Below, one piece after another: positions 1 to 5,401 of a stretch of 9,102 bases of DNA. Positions within the stretch are counted from its first letter, which is position 1. Each line of letters starts with the position of its first letter. Source of the stretch: an uncultured Prevotella sp. (GTDB taxonomy: Bacteria > Bacteroidota > Bacteroidia > Bacteroidales > Bacteroidaceae). The position numbers and the translations under genes were made by a program. The stretch is taken from the NCBI GenBank assembly GCA_900556795.1, contig USQD01000064.1, forward strand, positions 1 through 9,102, given 5' to 3'. A model generated the notes under the pieces. It was not told where the DNA came from. It saw only the letters and a program-made list of their open reading frames with translations, and searched no databases.

Positions 1-363
1 CGCCTTCTGCCTAAGACGGAGAAGTATGAAGCCGTGCATTATATGCTCAACGAGTGGGATGCCTTGATGAACATCTTTACCAGAGGAGATTACCATCTGG
101 ACAACAATCTTGTGGAACGACTCAACAGATACATATCATTATCCCGAAGAAACTCACTTTTCTTCGGGTCGCATGCCGGTGCCAAACGGGCAGCCATATT
201 CTATTCGCTTGCATGCTCCTGCAGACTGCAAGGTGTTAACTTCTTTGAATATATATCCGATGTCATCAACAAAGCTGCAGCACTGCCACCAAGAACACCG
301 ATAAGCAAGTACCGAGAATTGCTGCCGGATAAATGGAAACAAAAAAATATCGCTCAAGAATAA
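1..363 (+). CDS. IS66-family transposase, C-terminal part (5' end outside window)
   Basis: The reading frame is open from base 1 and gives 120 residues before TAA. It is the tail of a DDE transposase of the IS66 family, which cuts and joins the element's ends. The best signature is the segment DNNLVERLNRYISLSRRN followed by LFFGSHAGAKRAAIFYSL. It matches the IS66 block that carries the last catalytic acidic residue (E of N-x-x-E-R) and then the usual 'G(S)x-x-A...A.-.Y(S)L' helix. The C-terminal tail (PPRTPISKYRELLPDKWK) also fits the short IS66 C-terminal domain. About three quarters of the protein lies upstream of the window, so I cannot judge whether the whole gene is intact. The 3' end is normal: the stop lies inside a strong hairpin and the element's inverted repeat follows 55 bases later. 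Confidence 0.93.
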   Translation, partial: RLLPKTEKYEAVHYMLNEWDALMNIFTRGDYHLDNNLVERLNRYISLSRRNSLFFGSHAGAKRAAIFYSLACSCRLQGVNFFEYISDVINKAAALPPRTPISKYRELLPDKWKQKNIAQE

Positions 364-384
364 AAACTTGAGCGATATTTTTTT
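341..384 (+). terminator. Hairpin terminator overlapping the transposase stop codon
   Basis: A perfect 18-bp inverted repeat has arms at 341-358 and 367-384, an 8-nt A-rich loop, and a GC-containing core CGCTCAAG/CTTGAGCG. The right arm ends in T7 and the left begins with A7, so it can work as an intrinsic terminator in both directions. The transposase stop codon (361-363) lies in the loop. It would end transposase mRNA and also shield the element from outside transcription. Confidence 0.88.
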
Positions 385-470
385 GACGTGTATATACTAG
401 CATCGCGGATACGCTTACATTCTTTCCTTCATGATTAAATGGAAATCTCTAAATGTTGAGCAATTATACT

Positions 471-506
471 CTTTCATGTCACCTTTCGTGCCATCTTTCA
501 TGTCAA
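471..506 (+). repeat. Three tandem 12-bp repeats (copy 1)
   Basis: CTTTCATGTCAC (471-482), CTTTCGTGCCAT (483-494) and CTTTCATGTCAA (495-506) lie head to tail. All share the pattern CTTTCRTGYCA. They resemble iterons, meaning closely spaced binding sites for one protein. No function is known to me. Confidence 0.75.
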
Positions 507-549
507 AAATGACAATAAAAGAAATAATCCAAAAGGATATTTTATCATA

Positions 550-612
550 TTTTGCACATAATATAATACCTGTTATTACGTGCAAAATCCATTATTATAC
601 ATTGATAATCAA
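550..612. repeat. Hairpin plus palindrome (copy 1)
   Basis: An inverted repeat pairs TTTTGCACATAAT (550-562) with ATTACGTGCAAAA (575-587), 12 of 13 positions, around a 12-nt loop. The perfect odd palindrome TTGATAATCAA follows at 602-612. The block 552-614 aligns without gaps to 734-796 at 48 of 63 positions by hand count. Confidence 0.75.
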
Positions 613-677
613 CACTGTACATCATCATAAGAGAAAAAGCAATTGACTTAGCTATATCCCCCCTCATCTATTAAATT

Positions 678-701
678 CTTTCTTGCACCCTTTCTTGCAT
701 T
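678..701 (+). repeat. Two tandem 12-bp repeats (copy 2)
   Basis: CTTTCTTGCACC (678-689) and CTTTCTTGCATT (690-701) have the same unit length and the same CTTTCnTGYCAy pattern as the repeats at 471-506. They also lie upstream of a matching hairpin, which supports duplication of a whole module. Confidence 0.7.
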
Positions 702-733
702 TTCATGAAACAGGATTTATCTAATCATACATA

Positions 734-794
734 TTGCACATAATCACACGGCTATGATTATATGCAAAATCCGTGATTATAATTTGATTATCAA
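734..794. repeat. Hairpin plus palindrome (copy 2)
   Basis: TTGCACATAATCA (734-746) pairs with TGATTATATGCAA (755-767) at 12 of 13 positions around an 8-nt loop. TTGATTATCAA follows at 784-794. The spacing between elements equals that of copy 1 exactly. The loop sequences differ while the arms are kept, which suggests that the pairing matters. Confidence 0.75.
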
Positions 795-995
795 CAATAT
801 GCTTAAAGTGTTAGAATCGAAAGATGAGGTATTGCATCGAAGCGTCCCTACAAAGAGGCTTTCTCCACCAACATATCATGAAAAGCTTTGAAATCAAACA
901 GAGACAACAAACTGCTCACACCTATTACAAATTCCACCAACTGAGTTTTATTATTATTTAGCATATCATTCCATCTATATTCCAAGATTATGTCG

Positions 996-1003
996 TACCT
1001 TTG
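996..1003 (+). promoter_or_regulatory. Orphan TAnnTTTG promoter box
   Basis: TACCTTTG matches the Bacteroidetes -7 consensus TAnnTTTG exactly and is followed by CACC. I see no good -33 TTTG at the usual 19-20 bp distance. No gene starts downstream before the group II intron, so if active it would make a non-coding transcript or serve a gene that has been lost. Confidence 0.5.
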
Positions 1004-1041
1004 CACCCGAAGATAAGCGTTCTGTAACACAAAGGACGGAA

Positions 1042-1236
1042 GCGGCTCGGATTCAGTGCTTTGCACTTGTTTCCAGAGATTTACAATTTGAGGCTAAAAA
1101 AGCGGTACAACTTTACCGTTAAGGCATTGAAAACAAGCACATTGCATTTGTCACCCATTTTCTCTGCACTTGTAAAAAGGGTAGTTGTACCGTTTAAAAG
1201 ATAAAAGCTTAACTATCAGCAACATCCACATGTTGC
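1042..1236 (+). other. Structured leader-like or non-coding RNA region
   Basis: Downstream of the promoter box at 996 there are several stems: AGTGC-ttt-GCACT near 1059-1071, CGGTACAACT (1103-1112) with AGTTGTACCG (1183-1192) closing a 70-nt loop, and GCAACA-tccaca-TGTTGC (1219-1236). No open frame of useful length follows on the plus strand. It may be the leader of a displaced gene or a small RNA; there is no family that I recognise. From 1237 to the intron edge I see nothing further. Confidence 0.35.
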
Positions 1237-1288
1237 GTAGGGAAATAAGTCGTGATAAACAACGATTAATATCGACAACAAAATTGGT

Positions 1289-1328
1289 TAGGAGGTAAAT
1301 GTTGTTCATAAAAGGCATTTACCTCCTA
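1289..1328 (-). ncRNA. 13-bp hairpin at intron 3' end (domain VI region)
   Basis: TAGGAGGTAAATG (1289-1301) and CATTTACCTCCTA (1316-1328) are perfect inverse complements around a 14-nt loop. On the minus strand the 3' arm runs into CCTAACCAAT, where an unpaired A near the base could be the branch point. A second GGGAGGT (1350-1344) could compete for the same ACCTCCT, so the true domain VI fold is ambiguous. Confidence 0.55.
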
Positions 1329-1352
1329 TTTTCACATTTATCGACCTCCCAC

Positions 1353-1384
1353 ACCACCGTACGTGCCGTTCAGCATACGGCGGT
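1353..1384 (-). ncRNA. Group II intron domain V (catalytic hairpin)
   Basis: On the minus strand ACCGCCGTA pairs with TACGGTGGT (9 bp with one G-U). A 2-nt CG bulge on the 3' side and a TGC/GCA upper stem follow. This is the domain V layout. The triad position reads CGC instead of the more common AGC, a variant known in some bacterial lineages. The stem looks intact, so catalysis is not obviously lost. Confidence 0.82.
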
Positions 1385-1395
1385 TTCGTGCTTTT

Positions 1396-1409
1396 ACACC
1401 TCACGGTGT
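1396..1409 (-). ncRNA. Small GUGA-capped hairpin in intron domain IV
   Basis: On the minus strand ACACC-GTGA-GGTGT forms a 5-bp stem with a GNRA-type tetraloop just upstream of domain V. It may be what remains of domain IV, where the maturase gene would normally sit. Confidence 0.45.
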
Positions 1410-2035
1410 GTGACAAGTTGTTTTCAGCCATCCCTTCGAGATACGTCACTTCTATTCTATTGTCGGATTCCGTCCTATCGTGTGAATAGAGAGTTCCTTT
1501 TCGGACATCTGACTACAAAAGACTCTCAAGGTAGCAGTCATTTACTATTGTACTGCACGATTCAGTCCTTCCCTTTAGGCAACCCGTGGCTTGGGTACTA
1601 TGACCTCTGCTGACTTCTCACGACAAGCTTTACCCCGTCATGGTACATCGAATACATCATCTTCACCATGCGTCCGTGAGACCTCCTCGGATAAGGGCAT
1701 TATCTTTCCATCTTATACCCACTTCATTTACACCAACCGTTCCGAATAGCTATAGGGCTTTGGTTTGTTCAGCAACCTTACCCACGGTCATATGCCTTGT
1801 ATGAAGTTTCTGTTCGTTAGGTCAGATGTTTGCCGCCAGCCTCCTTCAAATTCCACCTCGCGATGGACACCCTTGCTCTTGGCTATGCAATTACCGCTAT
1901 TAGGGCTTGCTCGGGACTTTCACCCGTTAGACAATGCTCATGCCGAGCGTACTGAAAGAGGCAATCCGTCGTTACACGAATTGCCTCTTGATTTTCACAT
2001 TTTGCCGTAAGTGCAGTTATTCATTCTCTGTAGAG

Positions 2036-2389
2036 TTATCTGAATACCATTTTGTGATACTTCATCGAGCCGCTAGCCACCTCTTCCAGCCATTCGTGCT
2101 TGGTCTGAGTCATGCCCGTGATGTGGCGCAGGATAATCCCGTCGTCCATCATGGTTCCCAGCCGCACGGTGTTTGCCGCAATCATCGCATCGTTCCAGTT
2201 GTCCAGGAACTGCTCTATCTCTTTCTTCAGTTGTTACATGCTTGTTTCCTCTTCGCTAAATGTCACACTCTCAATCTCACTCACGGCAAACTGCCGCTCC
2301 GAGCCGTCCTTCATCCACACCCGCATGGTCTGCGCCTCGCAAGCACAGACCAGCAGTGTGCAGCATATTGTAGCAAGCAGTTTGTTCAT
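2036..2389 (-). pseudogene. Secreted KDG-motif / NTF2-like protein, split by in-frame TAA and truncated
   Basis: One minus-strand frame starts at ATG 2389, codes 51 residues, meets TAA at 2236-2234, and continues in the same frame for 65 more codons to TAA at 2038-2036. The first part has a lipoprotein-like signal (MNKLLATICCTLLVCAC, candidate lipid cysteine C17). It also has KDGSERQFAVSEIESVTF (residues 27-44), a motif seen in many Bacteroidales secreted proteins. The second part begins directly after the stop with QLKKEIEQFLDNWNDAMIAA and contains MMDDGIILRHITGMTQTKHEW. It resembles the first half of a DUF4440/NTF2-like domain, but it ends around KYHKM, so roughly half the domain is missing. 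The start overlaps the upstream gene's stop (ATGA), suggesting translational coupling. I read it as a decayed last gene of the operon. Alternatively, the 51-residue piece may be a small exported protein in its own right. Confidence 0.65.
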
Positions 2390-2853
2390 TTCATATCCTC
2401 TACAGCAGTGAACATAAAGTTGGACTCGCGACGTTTGATGAGCCATTTGCCATTCTGCTTCACGTAGGTGTCGTGATAGCGTACACCACTCTGATTCCTC
2501 TTCCCATTGCCAATGAGCGTCACGAAGCAGTAGGAAATACCTGTGGCTGTGTCACCATCGATTTCTACTGTCTGCTGGCCGTTCAGATGGTAGACCACAT
2601 CAAACAGGGCAAGATAATCAGCGAAAGCCTTACCAATCTGTTCTTTTCCTTTCATCACTGAGACATGCTCACCAGCCTTCGAGTGTACTTCAGCATCGTC
2701 GGTAAACAAGTCCATCTGTGACTTGACATCCTTCACATCAGCAAGGTTTGAGAACGTATCCACGAGTTTCTTCAATGCCAACTGATCATCAGTCTGTGCA
2801 TAAGCCCATGTCGTGGTCATCAGGGCAAACATAATAAACAATACTTTTTTCAT
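2386..2853 (-). CDS. Secreted SnoaL/NTF2-like domain protein
   Basis: This codes 155 residues. I place the start at ATG 2853, not further upstream, because MKKVLFIMFALMTTTWAYA is a clean signal peptide with predicted cleavage before QTDDQ. The mature part is a cone-shaped NTF2-like fold of about 135 residues: an N-terminal helix (LALKKLVDTFSNLAD), the DLFTDDAEVH strand, a KGKEQIGKAFADYLA helix, then sheet segments including YHLNGQQTVEIDGDTATG and the terminal W-L-I-K-R-R-E-S. The family contains both enzymes (isomerases, cyclases) and pure ligand binders; no catalytic set can be assigned here. It is a clear relative of the protein at 6908-7342, sharing H-x-NGQQ-x-V...TATG/HATG. It starts 19 nt after the headless aldo/keto reductase, and its stop overlaps the next gene's start (ATGA). 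Its likely location is the periplasm. Confidence 0.85.
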   Translation of the reverse strand: MKKVLFIMFALMTTTWAYAQTDDQLALKKLVDTFSNLADVKDVKSQMDLFTDDAEVHSKAGEHVSVMKGKEQIGKAFADYLALFDVVYHLNGQQTVEIDGDTATGISYCFVTLIGNGKRNQSGVRYHDTYVKQNGKWLIKRRESNFMFTAVEDMK

Positions 2854-2872
2854 ATACTCTGTTCTAAAAATG

Positions 2873-3211
2873 TTAATACGATGCAAAACGGTGGTTACAC
2901 TCCAGGGCATTGATGCGCTTCATCTCGTCGGGAGTCAGTTCAAAGTCGAAGATGTCGTAGTCCTCAGCGATATGGGTAGCGTTGGAAGAACCTGGAATCG
3001 CGATGGTACCGCATTGCAGATGCCAACGGAGCAAAATCTGATAGGCAGACTTGTTGTGAGCCTGGGCGATGCTGGTGATGACCTCATGCTCAGAGAACGT
3101 CATCTGTCCCTGCCGCACAAGGATGTGTACGTGATACCTGCCCACGAACTCCGTCACCTGCCGTCCGTCACGCTTCGTGTTAATCAGATTACAACCGTAA
3201 GTATCTTCCAT
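2873..3211 (-). pseudogene. Aldo/keto reductase, C-terminal fragment
   Basis: The frame gives 112 residues, against about 270-330 for the family. From about residue 47 it follows an aldo/keto reductase: IAQAHNKSAYQILLRWHLQ, then the cofactor-binding stretch IAIPGSSNATHIAEDYDIFD and the end FELTPDEMKRINAL. This corresponds to barrel strands 7-8 and the C-terminal helices that hold NADPH. The entire N-terminal half, with the catalytic Asp, Tyr, Lys and His, is absent. The upstream gene ends only 42 nt before ATG 3211, so the missing part is not nearby. Residues 1-46 (MEDTYGCNLINTKRDGRQ...) fit the family poorly and may be rearranged sequence. It cannot be a working reductase. Its tight operon spacing and open frame suggest a fairly recent internal deletion. 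Confidence 0.75.
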
Positions 3212-3253
3212 AACTTCTATTTGTTTTTCAAGATAACGGAAGTGGGTGGCTGT

Positions 3254-4087
3254 TTAGTGTGTCGCTTTGAGGTATTGCAAATCACCATACCAATAAGAAG
3301 CTGTACAGCCACCGTCAATCAGAAAGTCGGCACCGCTGATGAAACGTCCTCGGGAGGACATCAGGAACTCAGCCATATCACCCACTTCGTCGGGTGTTCC
3401 GGCACGGCGGGCGGGCATGCCCTCAATCATCTTCAAGTAACCATCCTTGCGTGGGCCATGCAATTCATCGTTGGCCAATGGCGTGATGATGATACCTGGT
3501 GAGATTGAGTTAATGGTGGCACCACGTCGTCCCCAGCGAGTAGCCTCGAACATCACGCGGAGCACATTGCAACGCTTCGAGTACTGATAGGCTTTCAGCG
3601 TGTCGTTGATTTCCTTCAGGAACGGCAATTCCAGCAGCTTGTCAACAGGAGTTGTGGCTAAAGCCTCGTTCTGTTCCTGCGATAAGGCTGGCAGACGATG
3701 ACCGCTTTGTGACGAGATAATCGCACCTGATCCACCCTCTGCAATCACCTTGCCGAACTCTTCCAATAGAACACTTGTTCCATAAAGGTCAACGCGAAGA
3801 ATCTCAGCTACGGGAGCCTGTGAAGGTGACACACCAGCGGCATTCACAACATTCGTTACGTATCCCTTGTTGGTGGCAAAGCCCACCAATTTCAGGATGT
3901 CACCTTTTGAACCAAGGTCACATTGGATAGTTGAGCACTCAAATCCTGCATCTTCCAATGTCCTTGCTGCTTGCTGAGCATTCTCTATGGAGTAGTCTGC
4001 CAGCACAATGTGCTTACCAGCCGACACACGACGGATAATAGCCTGTCCGATACTGCCAGCACCTACTAATACTGATACTTGTTTCAT
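3254..4087 (-). CDS. Short-chain dehydrogenase/reductase (SDR) family oxidoreductase
   Basis: This 277-residue NAD(P)-dependent oxidoreductase probably interconverts an alcohol and a ketone or aldehyde; the substrate is not predictable. The Rossmann start is VLVGAGSIGQAI (residues 6-17), a GxGxxG-like variant of the usual TGxxxGIG. D31 after the second strand (LAD) suggests a preference for NAD(H). NAAG lies at 82-85. Catalytic serine candidates are in SSQSG (125-129), and YQYSK (167-171) gives the YxxxK pair Y167/K171. SPGII (196-200) and the C-terminal FLIDGG (255-260) complete the fold. Residues 134-165 form a longer insert before the active-site tyrosine than in minimal SDRs. The start ATG 4087 lies 13 nt after the stop of the small remnant gene, and all core residues are present, so it should be active. 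Confidence 0.93.
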   Translation of the reverse strand: MKQVSVLVGAGSIGQAIIRRVSAGKHIVLADYSIENAQQAARTLEDAGFECSTIQCDLGSKGDILKLVGFATNKGYVTNVVNAAGVSPSQAPVAEILRVDLYGTSVLLEEFGKVIAEGGSGAIISSQSGHRLPALSQEQNEALATTPVDKLLELPFLKEINDTLKAYQYSKRCNVLRVMFEATRWGRRGATINSISPGIIITPLANDELHGPRKDGYLKMIEGMPARRAGTPDEVGDMAEFLMSSRGRFISGADFLIDGGCTASYWYGDLQYLKATH

Positions 4088-4100
4088 TGTTGTTTGATTA

Positions 4101-4214
4101 TCATTTCAGTGCATTATAGGTAGCTACCAATCCCTTTTGACGCTCTGTCAACGTCTGTGCATCTGCTGTTGCCATCATCAATAATGCTACAAATAAATAG
4201 ACGATTCGTTTCAT
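4101..4214 (-). pseudogene. 37-residue signal-peptide remnant, probably of a carboxymuconolactone decarboxylase-family protein
   Basis: ATG 4214 is only 1 nt from the stop of the dehydrogenase gene (TAATATG junction). The frame codes a good signal peptide, MKRIVYLFVALLMMATADA, then QTLTERQKGLVATYNALK and TGA. The segment LTERQKGLVA resembles the beginning of secreted carboxymuconolactone decarboxylase (AhpD-like) proteins, which in Bacteroidales often sit beside aldo/keto reductases and flavodoxins. Family members run to 110 residues or more in their core, so at least 75% of the gene is missing. Only 13 nt then separate it from the SDR gene, so an internal deletion is the simplest explanation. 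It may still be translated and exported as an 18-residue peptide, but I would not claim a function. Confidence 0.6.
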
Positions 4215-4215
4215 A

Positions 4216-5388
4216 TTACATGCTCTCCTTAAGAATCTCTGTCACGTCTGACTTCGTCAGATTCAGATAACCGGCGGGATAGCAGATGGTGCCCTCGGTG
4301 ATGCCGGGAATCATATCTTCAGTGGCACCCAGTTGAGTGATGGTCAAGGGCAGACCTATCTCTTGCATCCAGGCTTTCAGGGCCTGCAGACCAGCTTCGG
4401 CTATCTGTTCGTCGGTCATTCCGTTGCTCTGGACATTCCACACGTTCTTGGCGAAGCGCACAAACTTAGACAGACCGTTCTGCATGGCGCGGCGATAGTA
4501 GGCCATTGAGACAGATGCCAGCGCATAGCCGTGTGGGGCATGTGTCCAAGCACCCACGCTGTGACCAATCATGTGAACCATCCAGTCCTGCTGCTTGCCC
4601 AGTCCGATAAGGGTGTTCAGTGCCCATGTGGCTGTCCACATGATGTTCGAGCGTGCCTCGTAGTCCTGAGGATTCTTTACAGCGATGCGGCTGCTGTGGA
4701 TGACAGAACGCATCAGTCCTTCAGAGAGGTAGTCGCTGGTGTTGTCATCGAAGTCCGAGAAGTACTGCTCCATGATGTGGTTCATGATGTCGTAGATACC
4801 CGCCTTCATCTGGTTCTCGGGTACGGTCATCGTGAACTTCGGATTGAGGATAGAGAACTTAGGCATCAGACGACTGTCGAACACATGCCCCACCTTGAAA
4901 GTATGCTCTGCATCTGTAATCACAGTGCCGGCGTTCATCTCAGAGCCTGTGCCAGCCATCGTCAGGATACAGCCCACAGGCAGCAGTCTCTGGTCCTTAG
5001 CGGGATTTTCCTGCTTCAGCCAGAACTTGTCCCAGTAGTCGCCTTCATAATAGACAGATGCAGCCACGGCCTTCGAGTAGTCGCAAACGCTGCCGCCGCC
5101 AAGGGCAAGGATCAAGTCTACCTCGTTCTCGCGGGCAATCTTGACGCCCTCATGCAGTTTCTCTAAGGTGGGATTGGTCATCACGCCAGGGTTCTCAACG
5201 ATGGTCTTGCCTGCCTCTTTGAGGATAGCCACCACCTGGTCGTAGATGCCGTTACGTTTTATACTGCCACTGCCGTAGTTGAGCAGCACCACTGGGCCGT
5301 AGCCCTTCAGTTCGTCCTTGAGGAAGTTCAAAGACTCATCACCAAAATACAGTTTGGTTGGGTTGTAATAAGAAAAGTTTCCTAACAT
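4216..5388 (-). CDS. Iron-type alcohol dehydrogenase, YqhD/BDH-like
   Basis: This codes 390 residues from ATG 5388, the normal family length. A start 10 codons upstream would run almost to the previous gene's stop and adds MRITDNKKTI, which the family lacks. The N-terminal domain binds NAD(P): ALGGGSVCDYSKA (95-107) carries the GGGS motif. The C-terminal helical domain holds the metal. D200 and H204 (YDIMNH), H276 (HMIGH) and H286 (HAPHGYALA) match the Asp-His-His-His set that binds Fe(II) or Zn(II). TMAGTGSEMN (143-152) is the usual substrate/cofactor loop. YqhD-like enzymes reduce a wide range of aldehydes with NADPH, including toxic ones from lipid peroxidation, so a detoxifying role beside the aldo/keto reductase is reasonable but inferred. 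It begins 13 nt after the aldo/keto reductase stop. Confidence 0.95.
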   Translation of the reverse strand: MLGNFSYYNPTKLYFGDESLNFLKDELKGYGPVVLLNYGSGSIKRNGIYDQVVAILKEAGKTIVENPGVMTNPTLEKLHEGVKIARENEVDLILALGGGSVCDYSKAVAASVYYEGDYWDKFWLKQENPAKDQRLLPVGCILTMAGTGSEMNAGTVITDAEHTFKVGHVFDSRLMPKFSILNPKFTMTVPENQMKAGIYDIMNHIMEQYFSDFDDNTSDYLSEGLMRSVIHSSRIAVKNPQDYEARSNIMWTATWALNTLIGLGKQQDWMVHMIGHSVGAWTHAPHGYALASVSMAYYRRAMQNGLSKFVRFAKNVWNVQSNGMTDEQIAEAGLQALKAWMQEIGLPLTITQLGATEDMIPGITEGTICYPAGYLNLTKSDVTEILKESM

Positions 5389-5401
5389 AATTGTTTTTTT
5401 A

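Larger units (their letters stand above)
1..418 (+). mobile_element. Right end of an IS66-family insertion sequence
   Basis: The transposase tail is followed by a terminator and then ATCGCGGATACGCTTAC, ending at 418. Read inward from the right this starts GTAAGCG, which fits IS66-family terminal repeats that commonly begin GTAA. The family usually duplicates 8 bp of target, so ATTCTTTC (419-426) is the predicted duplication. The left end is outside the window, so neither the repeat pair nor the duplication can be confirmed here. Confidence 0.75.
419..995. other. AT-rich non-coding stretch with duplicated repeat module
   Basis: No open frame here looks like a gene. A possible 71-codon frame from 431 simply reads through the repeats described separately, and a 72-codon minus frame (1066-848) crosses the promoter at 996. 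What the stretch does contain is two copies of a module made of 12-bp tandem repeats, a hairpin and an 11-bp palindrome. The composition is much more AT-rich than the operon to the right. Confidence 0.6.
1283..1998 (-). ncRNA. Group II intron, ORF-less (no maturase gene)
   Basis: A self-splicing retroelement RNA lies on the minus strand, with its 5' end near 1998 (possibly 1977, GTGTAACG) and its 3' end near 1283. Core motifs appear in the right order. Near the 5' end is the domain I stem AACGGGTGAAAGTCCCG (1928-1912). Next come GAAGGAGGCTGGCGGCAAAC (about 1847-1828) and the conserved AGTCAGCAGAGGTCATAGTA (1615-1596) that normally precedes the maturase gene. Domain V (1384-1353) and a domain VI-like hairpin follow. 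Only about 210 nt separate the 1596 motif from domain V, whereas a maturase gene needs about 1.2-1.8 kb, so the reverse transcriptase is gone. Such an intron could move only with a maturase supplied from elsewhere. It lies on the same strand as the operon and directly downstream of it. The exact ends are uncertain. Confidence 0.85.

Noticed and set aside
431..646. 71-codon plus-strand frame next to the IS66 end
   Set aside because: It reads straight through the 12-bp repeats and the hairpin, is extremely AT-rich, and has no recognisable domain or promoter.
471..794. CRISPR array
   Set aside because: Repeat units are 12 bp, directly adjacent and few in number, with no spacers of uniform length and no cas genes.
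848..1066. 72-codon minus-strand frame
   Set aside because: It overlaps the TAnnTTTG box and leader stems on the opposite strand and shows no family features.
1299..2010. Plus-strand frames of 81-104 codons across 1299-2010
   Set aside because: They are antisense readings of the group II intron RNA, whose conserved motifs explain the sequence better.
2813..3502. 229-codon plus-strand frame opposite the operon
   Set aside because: It is a shadow of the SDR and headless aldo/keto reductase genes, with no domain of its own.
4531..5166. 211-codon plus-strand frame
   Set aside because: It is antisense to the dehydrogenase gene, which has full metal-binding and cofactor motifs on the minus strand.
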